A DNA stretch of 31,971 nucleotides from a virus: the IMG/VR virus record IMGVR_UViG_3300021373_000717, positions 1 through 31,971 of that record. One strand, 5' to 3'. The notes beneath the pieces were generated by a model. It was not told where the DNA came from. It made no database searches and saw only the letters and a list, made by a program, of their open reading frames with translations. Position 1 is the first letter of the stretch; every line of letters starts with the position of its first letter. This document shows, in pieces, positions 6,338-15,689 of this stretch. Made by a program: the position numbers and the translations under genes.

Positions 6338-9205
6338 ATGGATACTCGACAGTTTTTAAATACTGTCTTAGGAAGTGAGGGTTTTTATTGCACAGTCGGA
6401 ATGAAAGATGGGATTGATGTAAAGTTTTCAGAAACAAAAGAAGATGCTCTATCCCATATAAATACTGCTAATGATAATGACAATAATGTGTATGTAGCTC
6501 TGGCTACGTTTAACACAGAAAAGCGCGAAAAGAACAATGTTAAGCAGTTAAAGACTTTATTTCTCGATATAGATTGCGGTGAAGAAAAAGACTACCCAAC
6601 TAAGACAGAGGCTTACGCAGCCTTAAAAGAGTTTATAAAACGTTACACCCTACCAAAACAATCTATCCTTGTTGATTCAGGGCGTGGTTGGCATGTTTAC
6701 TGGGTGTTAGATAAACCGTATGGCAAAGACGAATGGGTTGCCGTTGCGGAACAATTAAAGAGAACCTGCAAACATGCAGGGTTTAAAGCAGACGTACAAG
6801 TTACTGCGGATGCCGCTCGGATATTACGCGTACCGGGGACACGCAACCACAAGACTAGTACCCCTTTAGATTGCACTGTGTATAACCACAATGATGGCGT
6901 AGTTAGTTTGGAAGAGTTTTCGTCCAAGCTGCCAGAAGATTTGATACCAGTTCTTTCTACACAAGAATTCTCAGAAGAAGATCAGGAGGATATGAAGAAC
7001 GCTCTGGGCAACAGAGTGATAAAAAGATTTGAAGTACTGCTAGATAAAACAGTAAACGGTACAGGCTGCGCTCAGATAGACAGAGCCATACGTGAGCCTG
7101 ATTCAATAAGCTACGCGTTGTGGACGCACGTTATGTCCATAGCAAAGTTCTCCGATATAGATATAAGCGATGCGCGTGGTATGGAGAACGTACACGCTAT
7201 ATCTAGTGGGTATAAAGATTACACCGAAGAAGAGACAAATAACGTAGCGCGTACCATCGAGGCACCGCACGGTTGTGCAAGATTTGAAGAAGAGTACCCA
7301 GAGGGTTGTGAAGGTTGCCCACATAAGGATAACGACAGATTTAAAAGTCCGATAAGTCTAGCCGTAGTTCCAAACGAGGCGTCTGAGGAAAGCTACACAG
7401 TAGAAGTTCCGGACAATAGTGAGGTTGCGTTAGACACAAAAAACACGGAAGCCGCACCTTCTACAGTAACTATCCCCAAATACCCGAAGCCGTATTTCAG
7501 ATACGAAGGCGGCGGTATAGGGCATAGAGAGATAAAAGATGGCAATACTGAGGTGAGGGAAATACTCAGTACTGACCTGTACATCATACGCAAACTACGC
7601 GATAGAGTGGCTGGGACTTCTTTTATATTTCGCCACCATACTAAGCGGCATGGTATACGGGACTTTATGATACCGGCTTATAAACTTGTTGGTAGGGAGA
7701 CATTCAAAGTAGAGCTGACTAAACGTGGTGTTTTCACTATGAATCCTGCACTACTTATGAACTTTGTAGCGGCTCTTGTAGATCACGCTGAAGAACATAT
7801 GGACGAGCATACTGTAGCTGAGCAGTTTGGTTGGACTGAAAATAACAAGTCTTTCATTCTAGGGGATAGAGAGATATTCCCTAAAGAGATCAAACATAAC
7901 TATCCTAGTTCAGTAACAGAGGGGTACTTTGCTCATTTTGATAAGGCTGGGACTTTAAAAGAATGGAAAAAAATCCCTAAGTTTTTTGATAAGCCGGGGT
8001 TTGAACCCCACCAGTATATGTTTGCTATGTCATTCGCTGCACCATTGATGATCTTTGCACCAAAGATAGCTGGCAGTATCTTTCATTTGAAAAGCACTGA
8101 GTCCGGCTTTGGTAAGTCTACTGGTCAGTTTGCTGGGGCTTCAGTATGGGGTAACCCTTCGTTGGTAGTACAGAAAGGGGAGGATACGTTTGCTTCTGTG
8201 TGGAAAGTTACAGAGACATACAAGAATATCGTTGTGTACTTAGACGAGTTGTCTAATAAAGAGGGTAAAGACCTTAGTAGCTTTGCTTATGCAGTCAGTC
8301 AGGGTATGCAAAGGAATCGTTTACGGGGTAACTCTGGGGAGACTGTAGAGCGTTACAGAGGCAAGCCGTGGGCTACTCTGGTACCGACAAGCGGTAATAC
8401 AGGCATCCTCGACACCATATCAGCCGACTTTAGACAGCATCCGAAAGGAGAAGCGCAACGTCTGTTAGAAGCGGAAACTTTGGTAAAACTCAAAGAAGAC
8501 GCTGACACTACCAAAGAGGGCATCGAACTAAATCAGTTGTTAGATAACAACTACGGGGAGGCTGGAGAACTTTATATACAGAAGTTAGTGAAGAATCAGA
8601 AAGCTGCTGAAGGTTTGTTGCTTACTTACGTCAATAAACTCATAGAGCGTACGGGGCTAACAGCACAAAATCGCTACTGGTTATGGCAAGCCGCCGCTGC
8701 ATTAACTGGGATGAGTATTGCACAACGGATAGGGCTGCATGATCTTAACGTAGCCAACCTAGAGGATTGGGTATGCAAAATGCTACGGAAAGCACGTAGC
8801 GACACCACTGCTGCTGTAGTGGATATAAGGGACATACTTGCCCAGTACCTAGCCGAAAACAATCGCAACGTAATAAAAATAGATAGTACGGAATCTACGG
8901 ACGACCCAGAGCTATCGGTTTATGCAACAGAGTATGAAAAACCTTTATACAAGATTGTAGCTAGGATAGAGGTGGACACTAATGTGATGTACATGTTGCC
9001 TACCCCGTTCAAGAAGTGGTGTGGTCAGAGAAAGCTGGAATACAGCCACATGCGGCGTCTGATAATTGAAGATTTGGGGGGCAGGGATGCTAAGTACAGG
9101 CTGAGCACCGGCATACCGGGGCTTAATTTACCGCCTACGTATGTTATTAAACTGGATTGGAGCGAGGAAAAGACCGTAGAAACACCAAAAGAAACCGACA
9201 TATAG
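6338..9205 (+). CDS. Primase-polymerase (AEP) fused to a DUF927-like helicase
   Basis: Large replication protein (955 residues) combining primer synthesis and DNA unwinding. The N-terminal archaeo-eukaryotic primase domain shows LFLDID (D77, D79), SGRGWH (114-119) and a later Asp in TADAARILRVPGTRNHK (around 158-172), the three AEP motifs. A linker domain carries Cys244, Cys313, Cys324 and Cys327, a possible zinc or iron-sulfur site. The C-terminal ATPase resembles DUF927/superfamily 3-type helicases: Walker A-like STESGFGKST (586-595), Walker B IVVYLDEL (631-638) and a later LVPTSGN sensor region. No good ribosome site precedes ATG 6338, and an in-frame stop just upstream excludes an earlier start. 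The gene begins about 20 bases after the hairpin at 6298-6315. Confidence 0.9.
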   Translation: MDTRQFLNTVLGSEGFYCTVGMKDGIDVKFSETKEDALSHINTANDNDNNVYVALATFNTEKREKNNVKQLKTLFLDIDCGEEKDYPTKTEAYAALKEFIKRYTLPKQSILVDSGRGWHVYWVLDKPYGKDEWVAVAEQLKRTCKHAGFKADVQVTADAARILRVPGTRNHKTSTPLDCTVYNHNDGVVSLEEFSSKLPEDLIPVLSTQEFSEEDQEDMKNALGNRVIKRFEVLLDKTVNGTGCAQIDRAIREPDSISYALWTHVMSIAKFSDIDISDARGMENVHAISSGYKDYTEEETNNVARTIEAPHGCARFEEEYPEGCEGCPHKDNDRFKSPISLAVVPNEASEESYTVEVPDNSEVALDTKNTEAAPSTVTIPKYPKPYFRYEGGGIGHREIKDGNTEVREILSTDLYIIRKLRDRVAGTSFIFRHHTKRHGIRDFMIPAYKLVGRETFKVELTKRGVFTMNPALLMNFVAALVDHAEEHMDEHTVAEQFGWTENNKSFILGDREIFPKEIKHNYPSSVTEGYFAHFDKAGTLKEWKKIPKFFDKPGFEPHQYMFAMSFAAPLMIFAPKIAGSIFHLKSTESGFGKSTGQFAGASVWGNPSLVVQKGEDTFASVWKVTETYKNIVVYLDELSNKEGKDLSSFAYAVSQGMQRNRLRGNSGETVERYRGKPWATLVPTSGNTGILDTISADFRQHPKGEAQRLLEAETLVKLKEDADTTKEGIELNQLLDNNYGEAGELYIQKLVKNQKAAEGLLLTYVNKLIERTGLTAQNRYWLWQAAAALTGMSIAQRIGLHDLNVANLEDWVCKMLRKARSDTTAAVVDIRDILAQYLAENNRNVIKIDSTESTDDPELSVYATEYEKPLYKIVARIEVDTNVMYMLPTPFKKWCGQRKLEYSHMRRLIIEDLGGRDAKYRLSTGIPGLNLPPTYVIKLDWSEEKTVETPKETDI

Positions 9206-9221
9206 TAGTTCTACGTTGTTC

Positions 9222-9241
9222 TACCACACTATATTGTGGTA
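9222..9241. repeat. Near-perfect palindrome at the convergent junction
   Basis: TACCACA (9222-9228) and TGTGGTA (9235-9241) flank CTATAT; the central TATA keeps the dyad almost perfect. No U-run follows on either strand, so it is a better candidate for a protein-binding dyad or a stabilising 3' hairpin than for an intrinsic terminator. Confidence 0.5.
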
Positions 9242-9275
9242 CATTGCGCTCTCATCGTTCTCGTAGAGAGATCAT

Positions 9276-9301
9276 TGCCCTCCTTGTGGGGGCATTTTTT
9301 T
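9276..9301 (+). terminator. Rho-independent terminator of the rightward arm
   Basis: TGCCCTC (9276-9282) pairs with GGGGGCA (9288-9294) with one G-T wobble, a 5-base loop CTTGT, and seven Ts at 9295-9301. This ends the + strand replication operon. The T-run reaches into the stop codon of the opposing - strand gene (9300-9302). Read on the - strand the hairpin lacks a U tract, so leftward transcripts are probably not stopped here. Confidence 0.85.
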
Positions 9302-12300
9302 ACAAGAAATAGTCGTCTTCGCCCAGAAGCTCTAAGCGGCTACGTAGTACTTTCTCGTACCTACGCTGACTCACTGTAATACCACCCAACATTCTAGCCA
9401 TTTCACTGGTGATTCTATGCTGTCGGAGTGATCTAGCTTTGGTGTCTCCGGTGATCCTGACTTCAGGGTTTCGCCTGTTAAATTCGTTTATTTCCTGATC
9501 TACATCACGGACACCTTCAAAGTCACCGACTCTGTAAGCCATGTACCTTTGACGGAGAAGCTTTGTTTTTCTTTGGTTAATGTTTCTGTCTTTACGTTTT
9601 TCTACACCACTTATCTCTAAAGACTTGGTGTAACCCGCTGGGGCAAATCCAAATAATTGTCCGGCCAACACTAAAGGACTTAAATCTTGCGTGATTGGAT
9701 CACCTCGTAATGTAGTCGCACCGCCGTCTCTAGCGTAACGGAAACTCTTTGCAAAACCAGATATAGCGGAGGGAGCTACTGATTCAAATGCTCGATCAGC
9801 GTAACCCTCTTCAAGCAATCTTTTAGCTCCAAACATCCTAGAGAATATACCCCCAAGAGGGCCACCTCCTAGGTCAAGAACAAGTTCAGCAAAACTTTCT
9901 GTTTCTTTATTGGGTAGAGTTCTGTGGATAAGATTAGTCATACCTATACGTGGGGCAATATCTAGTCCAAACATAGCATTCAATACGCCAGAGTACGGCC
10001 CTTCACCAAGTTGTCTAGCTACTATAGTCTCTGCATCGTCATCTTCATCATCTAACAAGAACAGGTTTGCTAACTCGGTGGCAACCCCATACAAAGGCAA
10101 ACCCTGCGCCCCTGCAAGCAACCCAGACATACCGAACAACCCAACTATCTGTTTCTTAGCTTCGCTCTTTTCATCTTTGTTGAGAGGGCTTCTACGAAAG
10201 GCAAGTCGGGCCATTTTCATTTGCAGATACGCCATAGAGATACCAAATCGCTTATACATAAGCAGGACACTGCCTATATCGCCTTGCGCTATCTTAGGTG
10301 CGGTATCTATCAAAGCACCACTGTTAGTATGCTCTATGTCGAGCATGACTTGGTTTATTATTTCTGTTCGTTCTTCGTCTGTTAAAGTATCACCACGCCC
10401 TGCTTTCTTGTTGTCGGCTATCTTCTTATCTACTGCCAGTTTATACGCAGCTATTGCAGTAACTTGTCTGTTAAGACGCTCACCTTGATGAAACATAAAC
10501 CCAGATACAGCGTTAACAGTGGTTTGTATTCTGTCAAACTTGTTACCAGTAGGATTATCTACGTCTATCATATCCCCTACTGTCGAAGCGTTTGCAGCCC
10601 CTCTGTCATCTAACGCTCTTACAAGCTGCCCCAGACCGGGGTACTTTTCAGTTACTTCGTCGGGTAAATTATCAGTATTCAGATTGGTAAGGTTAGGGCC
10701 ATCAAACTTAGTCTCTCCTTCTCCGATACCTTCAAACGTATCTGCTTTTCTCCTCATGCCTGTACCCATGTACAGCTTAGTAGCATCGAACAACGCTTTC
10801 ATAGTATTGCGGTAGCCGTATTTACCCGCCAAGAAAGGCAGTACGACAATCGGGAGAATAAAAGAGTTAACCAATGCGGAAGACAAATTAAGCCCCAGAG
10901 TATACATAAACCCAAAGCCTTTAAGTCGTCGCGCCCACGTACCAACTTGTGGGTTTTTAGCAAACTTTATGTAGCCTTTCGCCTGTTCAGATACTTGATC
11001 GGCAAACTCATAACTTTCGGAACCCACCAATTTATTCTTTGCGAGTTCTATCGCGTTCTCTCTATCGTTAAGAGGTACATCAAACTTTAAGTTATCTACT
11101 TGCCCCATGAACGCTGGCATACGCTCACTAAACACTTCTATTGCGTCAATCTCTGCGCCGTATACATCCTTTCTTTTTCTAAAAGAACTTTCCAAAGCAC
11201 GTTCAGGTAGGGCATTTAGCATGGCGTCTTGTACGATAGTGCTTATCGCGCTACCAGCAGCTTGTACGTTTGCCACTATAGCGTCAGCTTCCTCTTGGCT
11301 CTTACCTTCTGCTAAAGCATCTTGTTTGGCTTTCTCTGCCGCAGCATAGCGCCTACTTAAAATATCTGCATACAACTTGTTAGCCCAACGTATGTCTACG
11401 CTTGTTGCTTCTGTTTTAGCGCCAGTGGGTCGAGTAGCAACAAGAGGTTCTAACGCAGTTTCAAACTCTGCATCTTGTATTTCTTGTGCAGTAGGTTGTC
11501 TTCCCTCTGCGTTAGCGCGTGCAACAACTTCGGCTCTACCGCGCTCCCTTGCTTCTACTATGGTGCTTTCTTTGCTTGTTAATAAGTCTTGTCTGAGTTG
11601 AGGGTCAGTCCTCAAAGCTTGTATGTATTCGTCTCGCTGCTTTCTAGTTGTAAAAGCAACTTTATACTGCTCGACACCTTTAGTTAATTTGTCAAACCCT
11701 TGATGGTTAACCCAAAAATCACCTTTTCTAAACAAAGGAAAGTACGGTTCAATAGATTCTTTGTTAAGTAGGTCAAGAAGAATCTTGTCTTTGAAATCTT
11801 TCTTTATTGCTTTTTCTTGTTCTGAATTGCCCGGTACTTTGTCTATTCGTTTTAGCAACGTCGAGCGTAGTTCGGAATATGCAGTAGCGTAGGCGTTCTT
11901 TAAAGTTACGTAAGCTCGCTGTGCTTCAGGGTCTAACTTGTTCCACTCAGCAAAAACTAAATCAAAATCTTCCAACTTACCGTCACTAGGATTAGTAATT
12001 GCTACTTTAGTATTTTTATCAACGTCTTTAAGTTTCTTTACTTCTGCATCCCTTGCTTCTTTTGACATAGGGGCAGAACGAAACTCACTACCGTCTTCTC
12101 TTACGTAGCTGTAACGAAAACCTTCGTAATACTGCCTAGCAGTGAATCCCTTAGACTTACCTGTAACAAGATCAATATTAGCTGAAGGGTCTACACGTTT
12201 AAGCGTGCTCTCCATGATGATAAGATTAAACAACGCACGTTGTTTTGGCCCAAGTTTTTCAAATACCTTGTTAAGTTCTTTGGTAGTGTCTTTTACTTTA

Positions 12301-15300
12301 CGTAAGTATTTTTGCCGCGAGCCGTTCTTTAACTGAATTACTTTAAAAAGTTCATCAAGCTGTTTACCCAAATCCTGCATAAGCGGGTTCTGGTGATCTT
12401 TTATAAAATCAGCTATAGAGTTTAAAGGCAGTATGTTTAAGAACCACTGGTTCTTTTGATTAACAAAATCTGGTTGATCTATAAGCTTGTTGTACAGACT
12501 TATATCTGCTTTGGGTACAGCCCCACTTGCGTAAATACCTATTGTTTCATTGAGTATTTTGCGCTCGTTCTCTGCGGTCACTTCCATATTCAAACGCGCA
12601 GCATCTCTGAACTGCGGTGCGGGCGACATCATTTCACCCACTAAGTTGTCTACCGCGTTCTTTGCAGACCCTACTTTCTTGAAAGGTAAACCTCTAAACC
12701 TACGTATCAAGTTTTCTACTATATTTTTGAGACGCTCCAGCACTCCCAGCTTATTACCTTTTGTATCCATAGAGGCAAGTTTTGCTTGGAACTCAGGGTT
12801 AGAGAAAGCCTCTGCTATGAACTCATCTAGGTTGGTTGCACCGTATGCCGTATCTAGTCTGTCCCTTACGTCATCAAAAAGTTGCTGTAACTGTCTGGTT
12901 ACGGGGCTACTCTTGTTTGCTATTTCGTGTGAAGTAACAGCGTGCAGTGCTTCGTGTAGCAGTACATGAGTGGTTGGCACCATGTCTGCGTTTAGTATGA
13001 TGGTATTAGTTTTAGGGTCAAACGTGCCAGCCAGCAATTTGCCTTCGGGCGACATTAGGTTGGTTTCAAACGTAATTTTTGTGTTGCCGTCTTTTATCAA
13101 TGCGGCACTAATTGCCTTAGCGGTTTTAGCAACATCTTTACTGGTAGTAGTCGCTGCCAGTAGGTCTAACCCTTCAGTTAGCTTACCGTCTTTTAGCAGT
13201 TGGCCTATTTCTGGGTCTAGCGCCATAGTCGTAGACGCTATAGATACAGCCAGTAAGTTTTTACGTCCTTTGTTGTTTAAGGTGTCTATAACCTTATTTA
13301 ATTTTACTTTTGAATCCTTAGATAGATTTGCCACAGCCCAGTCTACATCAGCCCTAGCACCATCTTTTCCATCTACAAAATCTTTTGCTGTCTTCTGTAT
13401 CCAAGCATCAACACTAATGTCAGTGTCTGCTCTTGTTTCTATTTTATTCTCGTCAGATGCAAACTCCCCCTCACGCGCAGCCATTTGCTCATCGCCCATA
13501 GCATCAGGTTCTAAGTTTTCATCAAGGGCGTTGTTAGTAAGTGGTGCCTCACCGCCCGCTTTCGCCTGTATTCGTCGTTCTAGGTCTGCTTTCTTTTCTT
13601 CAAAATCAAGTTGTTTTTCAAAGTCATCATAAGAGTCAGTTGTTTCTTTTGTTTCTGCTGTTAATTCTTGTGCTGCTGGTTGTGCTGCTGTTGTTTCTTG
13701 TGCTGCTGTTGTTTCTTGTGCTGCTGGTTGTGCTGCTGGTTGTGCTGCTGGTTGTCTACGCGTGCCCCTACTCTGCGCTTCGGGTGTTATACCACCGCGT
13801 GGGCCAACCATAGGAACTTGTTCTTGAGGCTGCGATTCAGAACGCTCTAGCGCACGCTGTTCTGTAGCTATTTGTTGAGCAAGGTCTGCGCCTATAACAG
13901 CATCTTGTGCAGCTTGATCTCTAGGTTCCATACCGGGCATTTCTAATTGCGCTTGCCCTTCTACTGGAACTCCTCTTGTTAGTTCTGCTTGTAGGGCCGC
14001 CTGCATAGCAGTAGGAGTGCCTTCGGGTAGACTAGCAGCACGTTCTACTGCGGCCTGTTGTGCAGCTTCTTGTTTTGCTTTTAGCGTTGCTTTTAGTTCA
14101 GCTTGTCTTTGCTGTTCAGCCCGTTGCTCAAACGCTATATCTTGCTCTTCGCGTTTTATGCTTTCCTCTACGGCTTCTTCTATTGTTAATTGCTCAGGTG
14201 CCGCTCCACGAGCAATTTGCTCCATCTCAGGAGCTACTTCTAATGCTTCTTGCTGCGCGGTTTCTCTTTCTACAGCTTCAAAAGTAGGGCGAAACGCAGG
14301 TTCGTTAAGTAAAGCTACAGCACTTCTTTTGTTTTCAGGCTTAATGCGAGGGTTATTGGCATATTCAACTACAGCCCCTACTGCTGTCCTAGCTTGTGTA
14401 GGATCAGCTAAATCTAAACCTGCAATCGTTTTACCTAATTTTGTACTAGCCCCAATATTAAACGCCGCTAAATCTTTTGCGCTGTACGTTGTTTTGGGTT
14501 CTCCAGTTGGTAAGAGTGTCTGGGGTAGGTCTAACTGTGGGGCTTCTCTGCGTAACCTATCTGCTTCTGCAAAAAGAGCTTCTTGTTGCGCTATGGCTTC
14601 TGCATCTACATCAGAGGGTGTTTCAGCCAGTTCCGCTAGATCAATCGTAGTATCTTGTGTAGCTTCTTCCGTAGGTGCTTCTACAAACGTAGTGTCTTTA
14701 AGGCGTTCTGCCTCTTTTCTAGCTGCTGCTCTGCCAGTTACACTGCCGATTGGGCCAAGAGTACCGCCCACTGTAGCGGCGAGATATGCAGCCTCACCGT
14801 ATTCTGCTAAGGCTTCTTCAGACAATACGTCCAGACCAGCCTGTGCTCTTTCCAGAACTTGTTGTGCTACTTCTGTGGGCATTTCCGCAGCGGCACCAGT
14901 GGCAACACCACGGCCTACAGTACGAGTCAAACTACGGTTTGCGGTTGTGATTAACTTCTCGGCGTCTTTAGCGGCAGTTCCAACTTCGTCAAGTTGTTTG
15001 CCTATTACTTTACCTACGACACCTCTGCCCAGTATAAAATACTGCCCTATCAGTTCCGGCACGGCCTGCAATGCCGCAGTACCTACTGCTTTACCCGTGT
15101 CAATATCAACAGGACGTCCTTCAGCTATGTCTGTCTCTGCCTGACGTTCAATGTTGTACCCAGCAAATTGCGGTATGAGAGAGGCAAGTGCGCCAAGACC
15201 GCCCCCTATAGCAGTGCCGACAAAAGGCACAAAAGAACCTAAAGCGGCACCTGTGGCGGCACCTGCTGCTGTAGCACCTAATTGAGCGCCTTGCCCCGCT

Positions 15301-15686
15301 ACTGCTCGTGGGATCTGGCTTAGCGCGGTTCCAACGGTAGGTAGAATACCTTCGGCGTCTCGTACAGCTTGGAAAGACGGGCCTTCACCATACTTTTGAG
15401 CGATGTCTTCACTACGCTCTAGTGCAGCAAGAGCTGCTGCTTCATCATCACCTAGCACGGCTCCAGCAGTAGTGCGGAAAGCTGACGCGAGTGATTCCGC
15501 GCCACGCATAAGCTCCCCACCGATAGTGCTCTCAGGTGGAGGCGGGGGTTGAGTTACGTCTATACCTTCTTGGCGTCTGTAATAAGCACGTTCAGCTAAT
15601 GTTGCACCTTGCTCTCTGGTGGTGCCTTTTGGGACGTAGAAGTCAAACTTTTCCCCAGATGGGGCTGTGCCTTTTACGATGGGCAT
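9300..15686 (-). CDS. Giant multi-domain virion/ejection protein with metallopeptidase-like site
   Basis: 2128 residues, the last gene of the leftward arm; probably an internal virion protein delivered with the DNA. The N-terminus has a short domain ending YVPKGTTREQ, of a kind common at the start of such phage proteins. A Gly/Ala-rich hydrophobic stretch (about 129-175) and Glu/Gln/Ala-rich helical segments follow. A low-complexity Ala-Gln-Pro/Glu-Thr-Thr repeat lies around residues 645-673. A zincin-type motif LLHEALHAVTSHE (HEALH at 911-915, nt 12942-12956) is followed by EFIAEAF about 45 residues on, which can supply the third ligand. The second half is mostly helical, with a hydrophobic segment near 1580-1620 and a YKRFG motif near 1810. 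This resembles the 'large polyvalent protein' families. It starts 3 bases after the previous stop with a weak ribosome site. Confidence 0.75.
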   Translation of the reverse strand: MPIVKGTAPSGEKFDFYVPKGTTREQGATLAERAYYRRQEGIDVTQPPPPPESTIGGELMRGAESLASAFRTTAGAVLGDDEAAALAALERSEDIAQKYGEGPSFQAVRDAEGILPTVGTALSQIPRAVAGQGAQLGATAAGAATGAALGSFVPFVGTAIGGGLGALASLIPQFAGYNIERQAETDIAEGRPVDIDTGKAVGTAALQAVPELIGQYFILGRGVVGKVIGKQLDEVGTAAKDAEKLITTANRSLTRTVGRGVATGAAAEMPTEVAQQVLERAQAGLDVLSEEALAEYGEAAYLAATVGGTLGPIGSVTGRAAARKEAERLKDTTFVEAPTEEATQDTTIDLAELAETPSDVDAEAIAQQEALFAEADRLRREAPQLDLPQTLLPTGEPKTTYSAKDLAAFNIGASTKLGKTIAGLDLADPTQARTAVGAVVEYANNPRIKPENKRSAVALLNEPAFRPTFEAVERETAQQEALEVAPEMEQIARGAAPEQLTIEEAVEESIKREEQDIAFEQRAEQQRQAELKATLKAKQEAAQQAAVERAASLPEGTPTAMQAALQAELTRGVPVEGQAQLEMPGMEPRDQAAQDAVIGADLAQQIATEQRALERSESQPQEQVPMVGPRGGITPEAQSRGTRRQPAAQPAAQPAAQETTAAQETTAAQPAAQELTAETKETTDSYDDFEKQLDFEEKKADLERRIQAKAGGEAPLTNNALDENLEPDAMGDEQMAAREGEFASDENKIETRADTDISVDAWIQKTAKDFVDGKDGARADVDWAVANLSKDSKVKLNKVIDTLNNKGRKNLLAVSIASTTMALDPEIGQLLKDGKLTEGLDLLAATTTSKDVAKTAKAISAALIKDGNTKITFETNLMSPEGKLLAGTFDPKTNTIILNADMVPTTHVLLHEALHAVTSHEIANKSSPVTRQLQQLFDDVRDRLDTAYGATNLDEFIAEAFSNPEFQAKLASMDTKGNKLGVLERLKNIVENLIRRFRGLPFKKVGSAKNAVDNLVGEMMSPAPQFRDAARLNMEVTAENERKILNETIGIYASGAVPKADISLYNKLIDQPDFVNQKNQWFLNILPLNSIADFIKDHQNPLMQDLGKQLDELFKVIQLKNGSRQKYLRKVKDTTKELNKVFEKLGPKQRALFNLIIMESTLKRVDPSANIDLVTGKSKGFTARQYYEGFRYSYVREDGSEFRSAPMSKEARDAEVKKLKDVDKNTKVAITNPSDGKLEDFDLVFAEWNKLDPEAQRAYVTLKNAYATAYSELRSTLLKRIDKVPGNSEQEKAIKKDFKDKILLDLLNKESIEPYFPLFRKGDFWVNHQGFDKLTKGVEQYKVAFTTRKQRDEYIQALRTDPQLRQDLLTSKESTIVEARERGRAEVVARANAEGRQPTAQEIQDAEFETALEPLVATRPTGAKTEATSVDIRWANKLYADILSRRYAAAEKAKQDALAEGKSQEEADAIVANVQAAGSAISTIVQDAMLNALPERALESSFRKRKDVYGAEIDAIEVFSERMPAFMGQVDNLKFDVPLNDRENAIELAKNKLVGSESYEFADQVSEQAKGYIKFAKNPQVGTWARRLKGFGFMYTLGLNLSSALVNSFILPIVVLPFLAGKYGYRNTMKALFDATKLYMGTGMRRKADTFEGIGEGETKFDGPNLTNLNTDNLPDEVTEKYPGLGQLVRALDDRGAANASTVGDMIDVDNPTGNKFDRIQTTVNAVSGFMFHQGERLNRQVTAIAAYKLAVDKKIADNKKAGRGDTLTDEERTEIINQVMLDIEHTNSGALIDTAPKIAQGDIGSVLLMYKRFGISMAYLQMKMARLAFRRSPLNKDEKSEAKKQIVGLFGMSGLLAGAQGLPLYGVATELANLFLLDDEDDDAETIVARQLGEGPYSGVLNAMFGLDIAPRIGMTNLIHRTLPNKETESFAELVLDLGGGPLGGIFSRMFGAKRLLEEGYADRAFESVAPSAISGFAKSFRYARDGGATTLRGDPITQDLSPLVLAGQLFGFAPAGYTKSLEISGVEKRKDRNINQRKTKLLRQRYMAYRVGDFEGVRDVDQEINEFNRRNPEVRITGDTKARSLRQHRITSEMARMLGGITVSQRRYEKVLRSRLELLGEDDYFL
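13669..13752 (-). repeat. Ala-Gln-Pro / Glu-Thr-Thr coding repeat (copy 1)
   Basis: Tandem 12-base units TGTGCTGCTGGT (+ strand), interspersed with two 18-base units containing TGTTTCT, encode AAQP and ETTAAQ repeats in the giant protein. A 44-base stretch (13707-13750) is identical to 18859-18902 in another gene. Confidence 0.9.
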
Positions 15687-15689
15687 TTA

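Noticed and set aside
13541-13850. Hydrophobic Leu/Val/Cys-rich + strand frames over the AAQP repeats (also 18852-19118)
   Set aside because: They look like membrane proteins only because they are reverse-strand readings of the 12-base repeat.
14017-15144. Long + strand open frames opposite the giant gene (also 9910-10488, 12970-13632, 14060-14287)
   Set aside because: They are antisense to the giant protein gene, Ser/Ala/Leu-rich without motifs, and arise from its codon bias. The - strand frame is a single continuous 2128-codon gene with recognisable domains.
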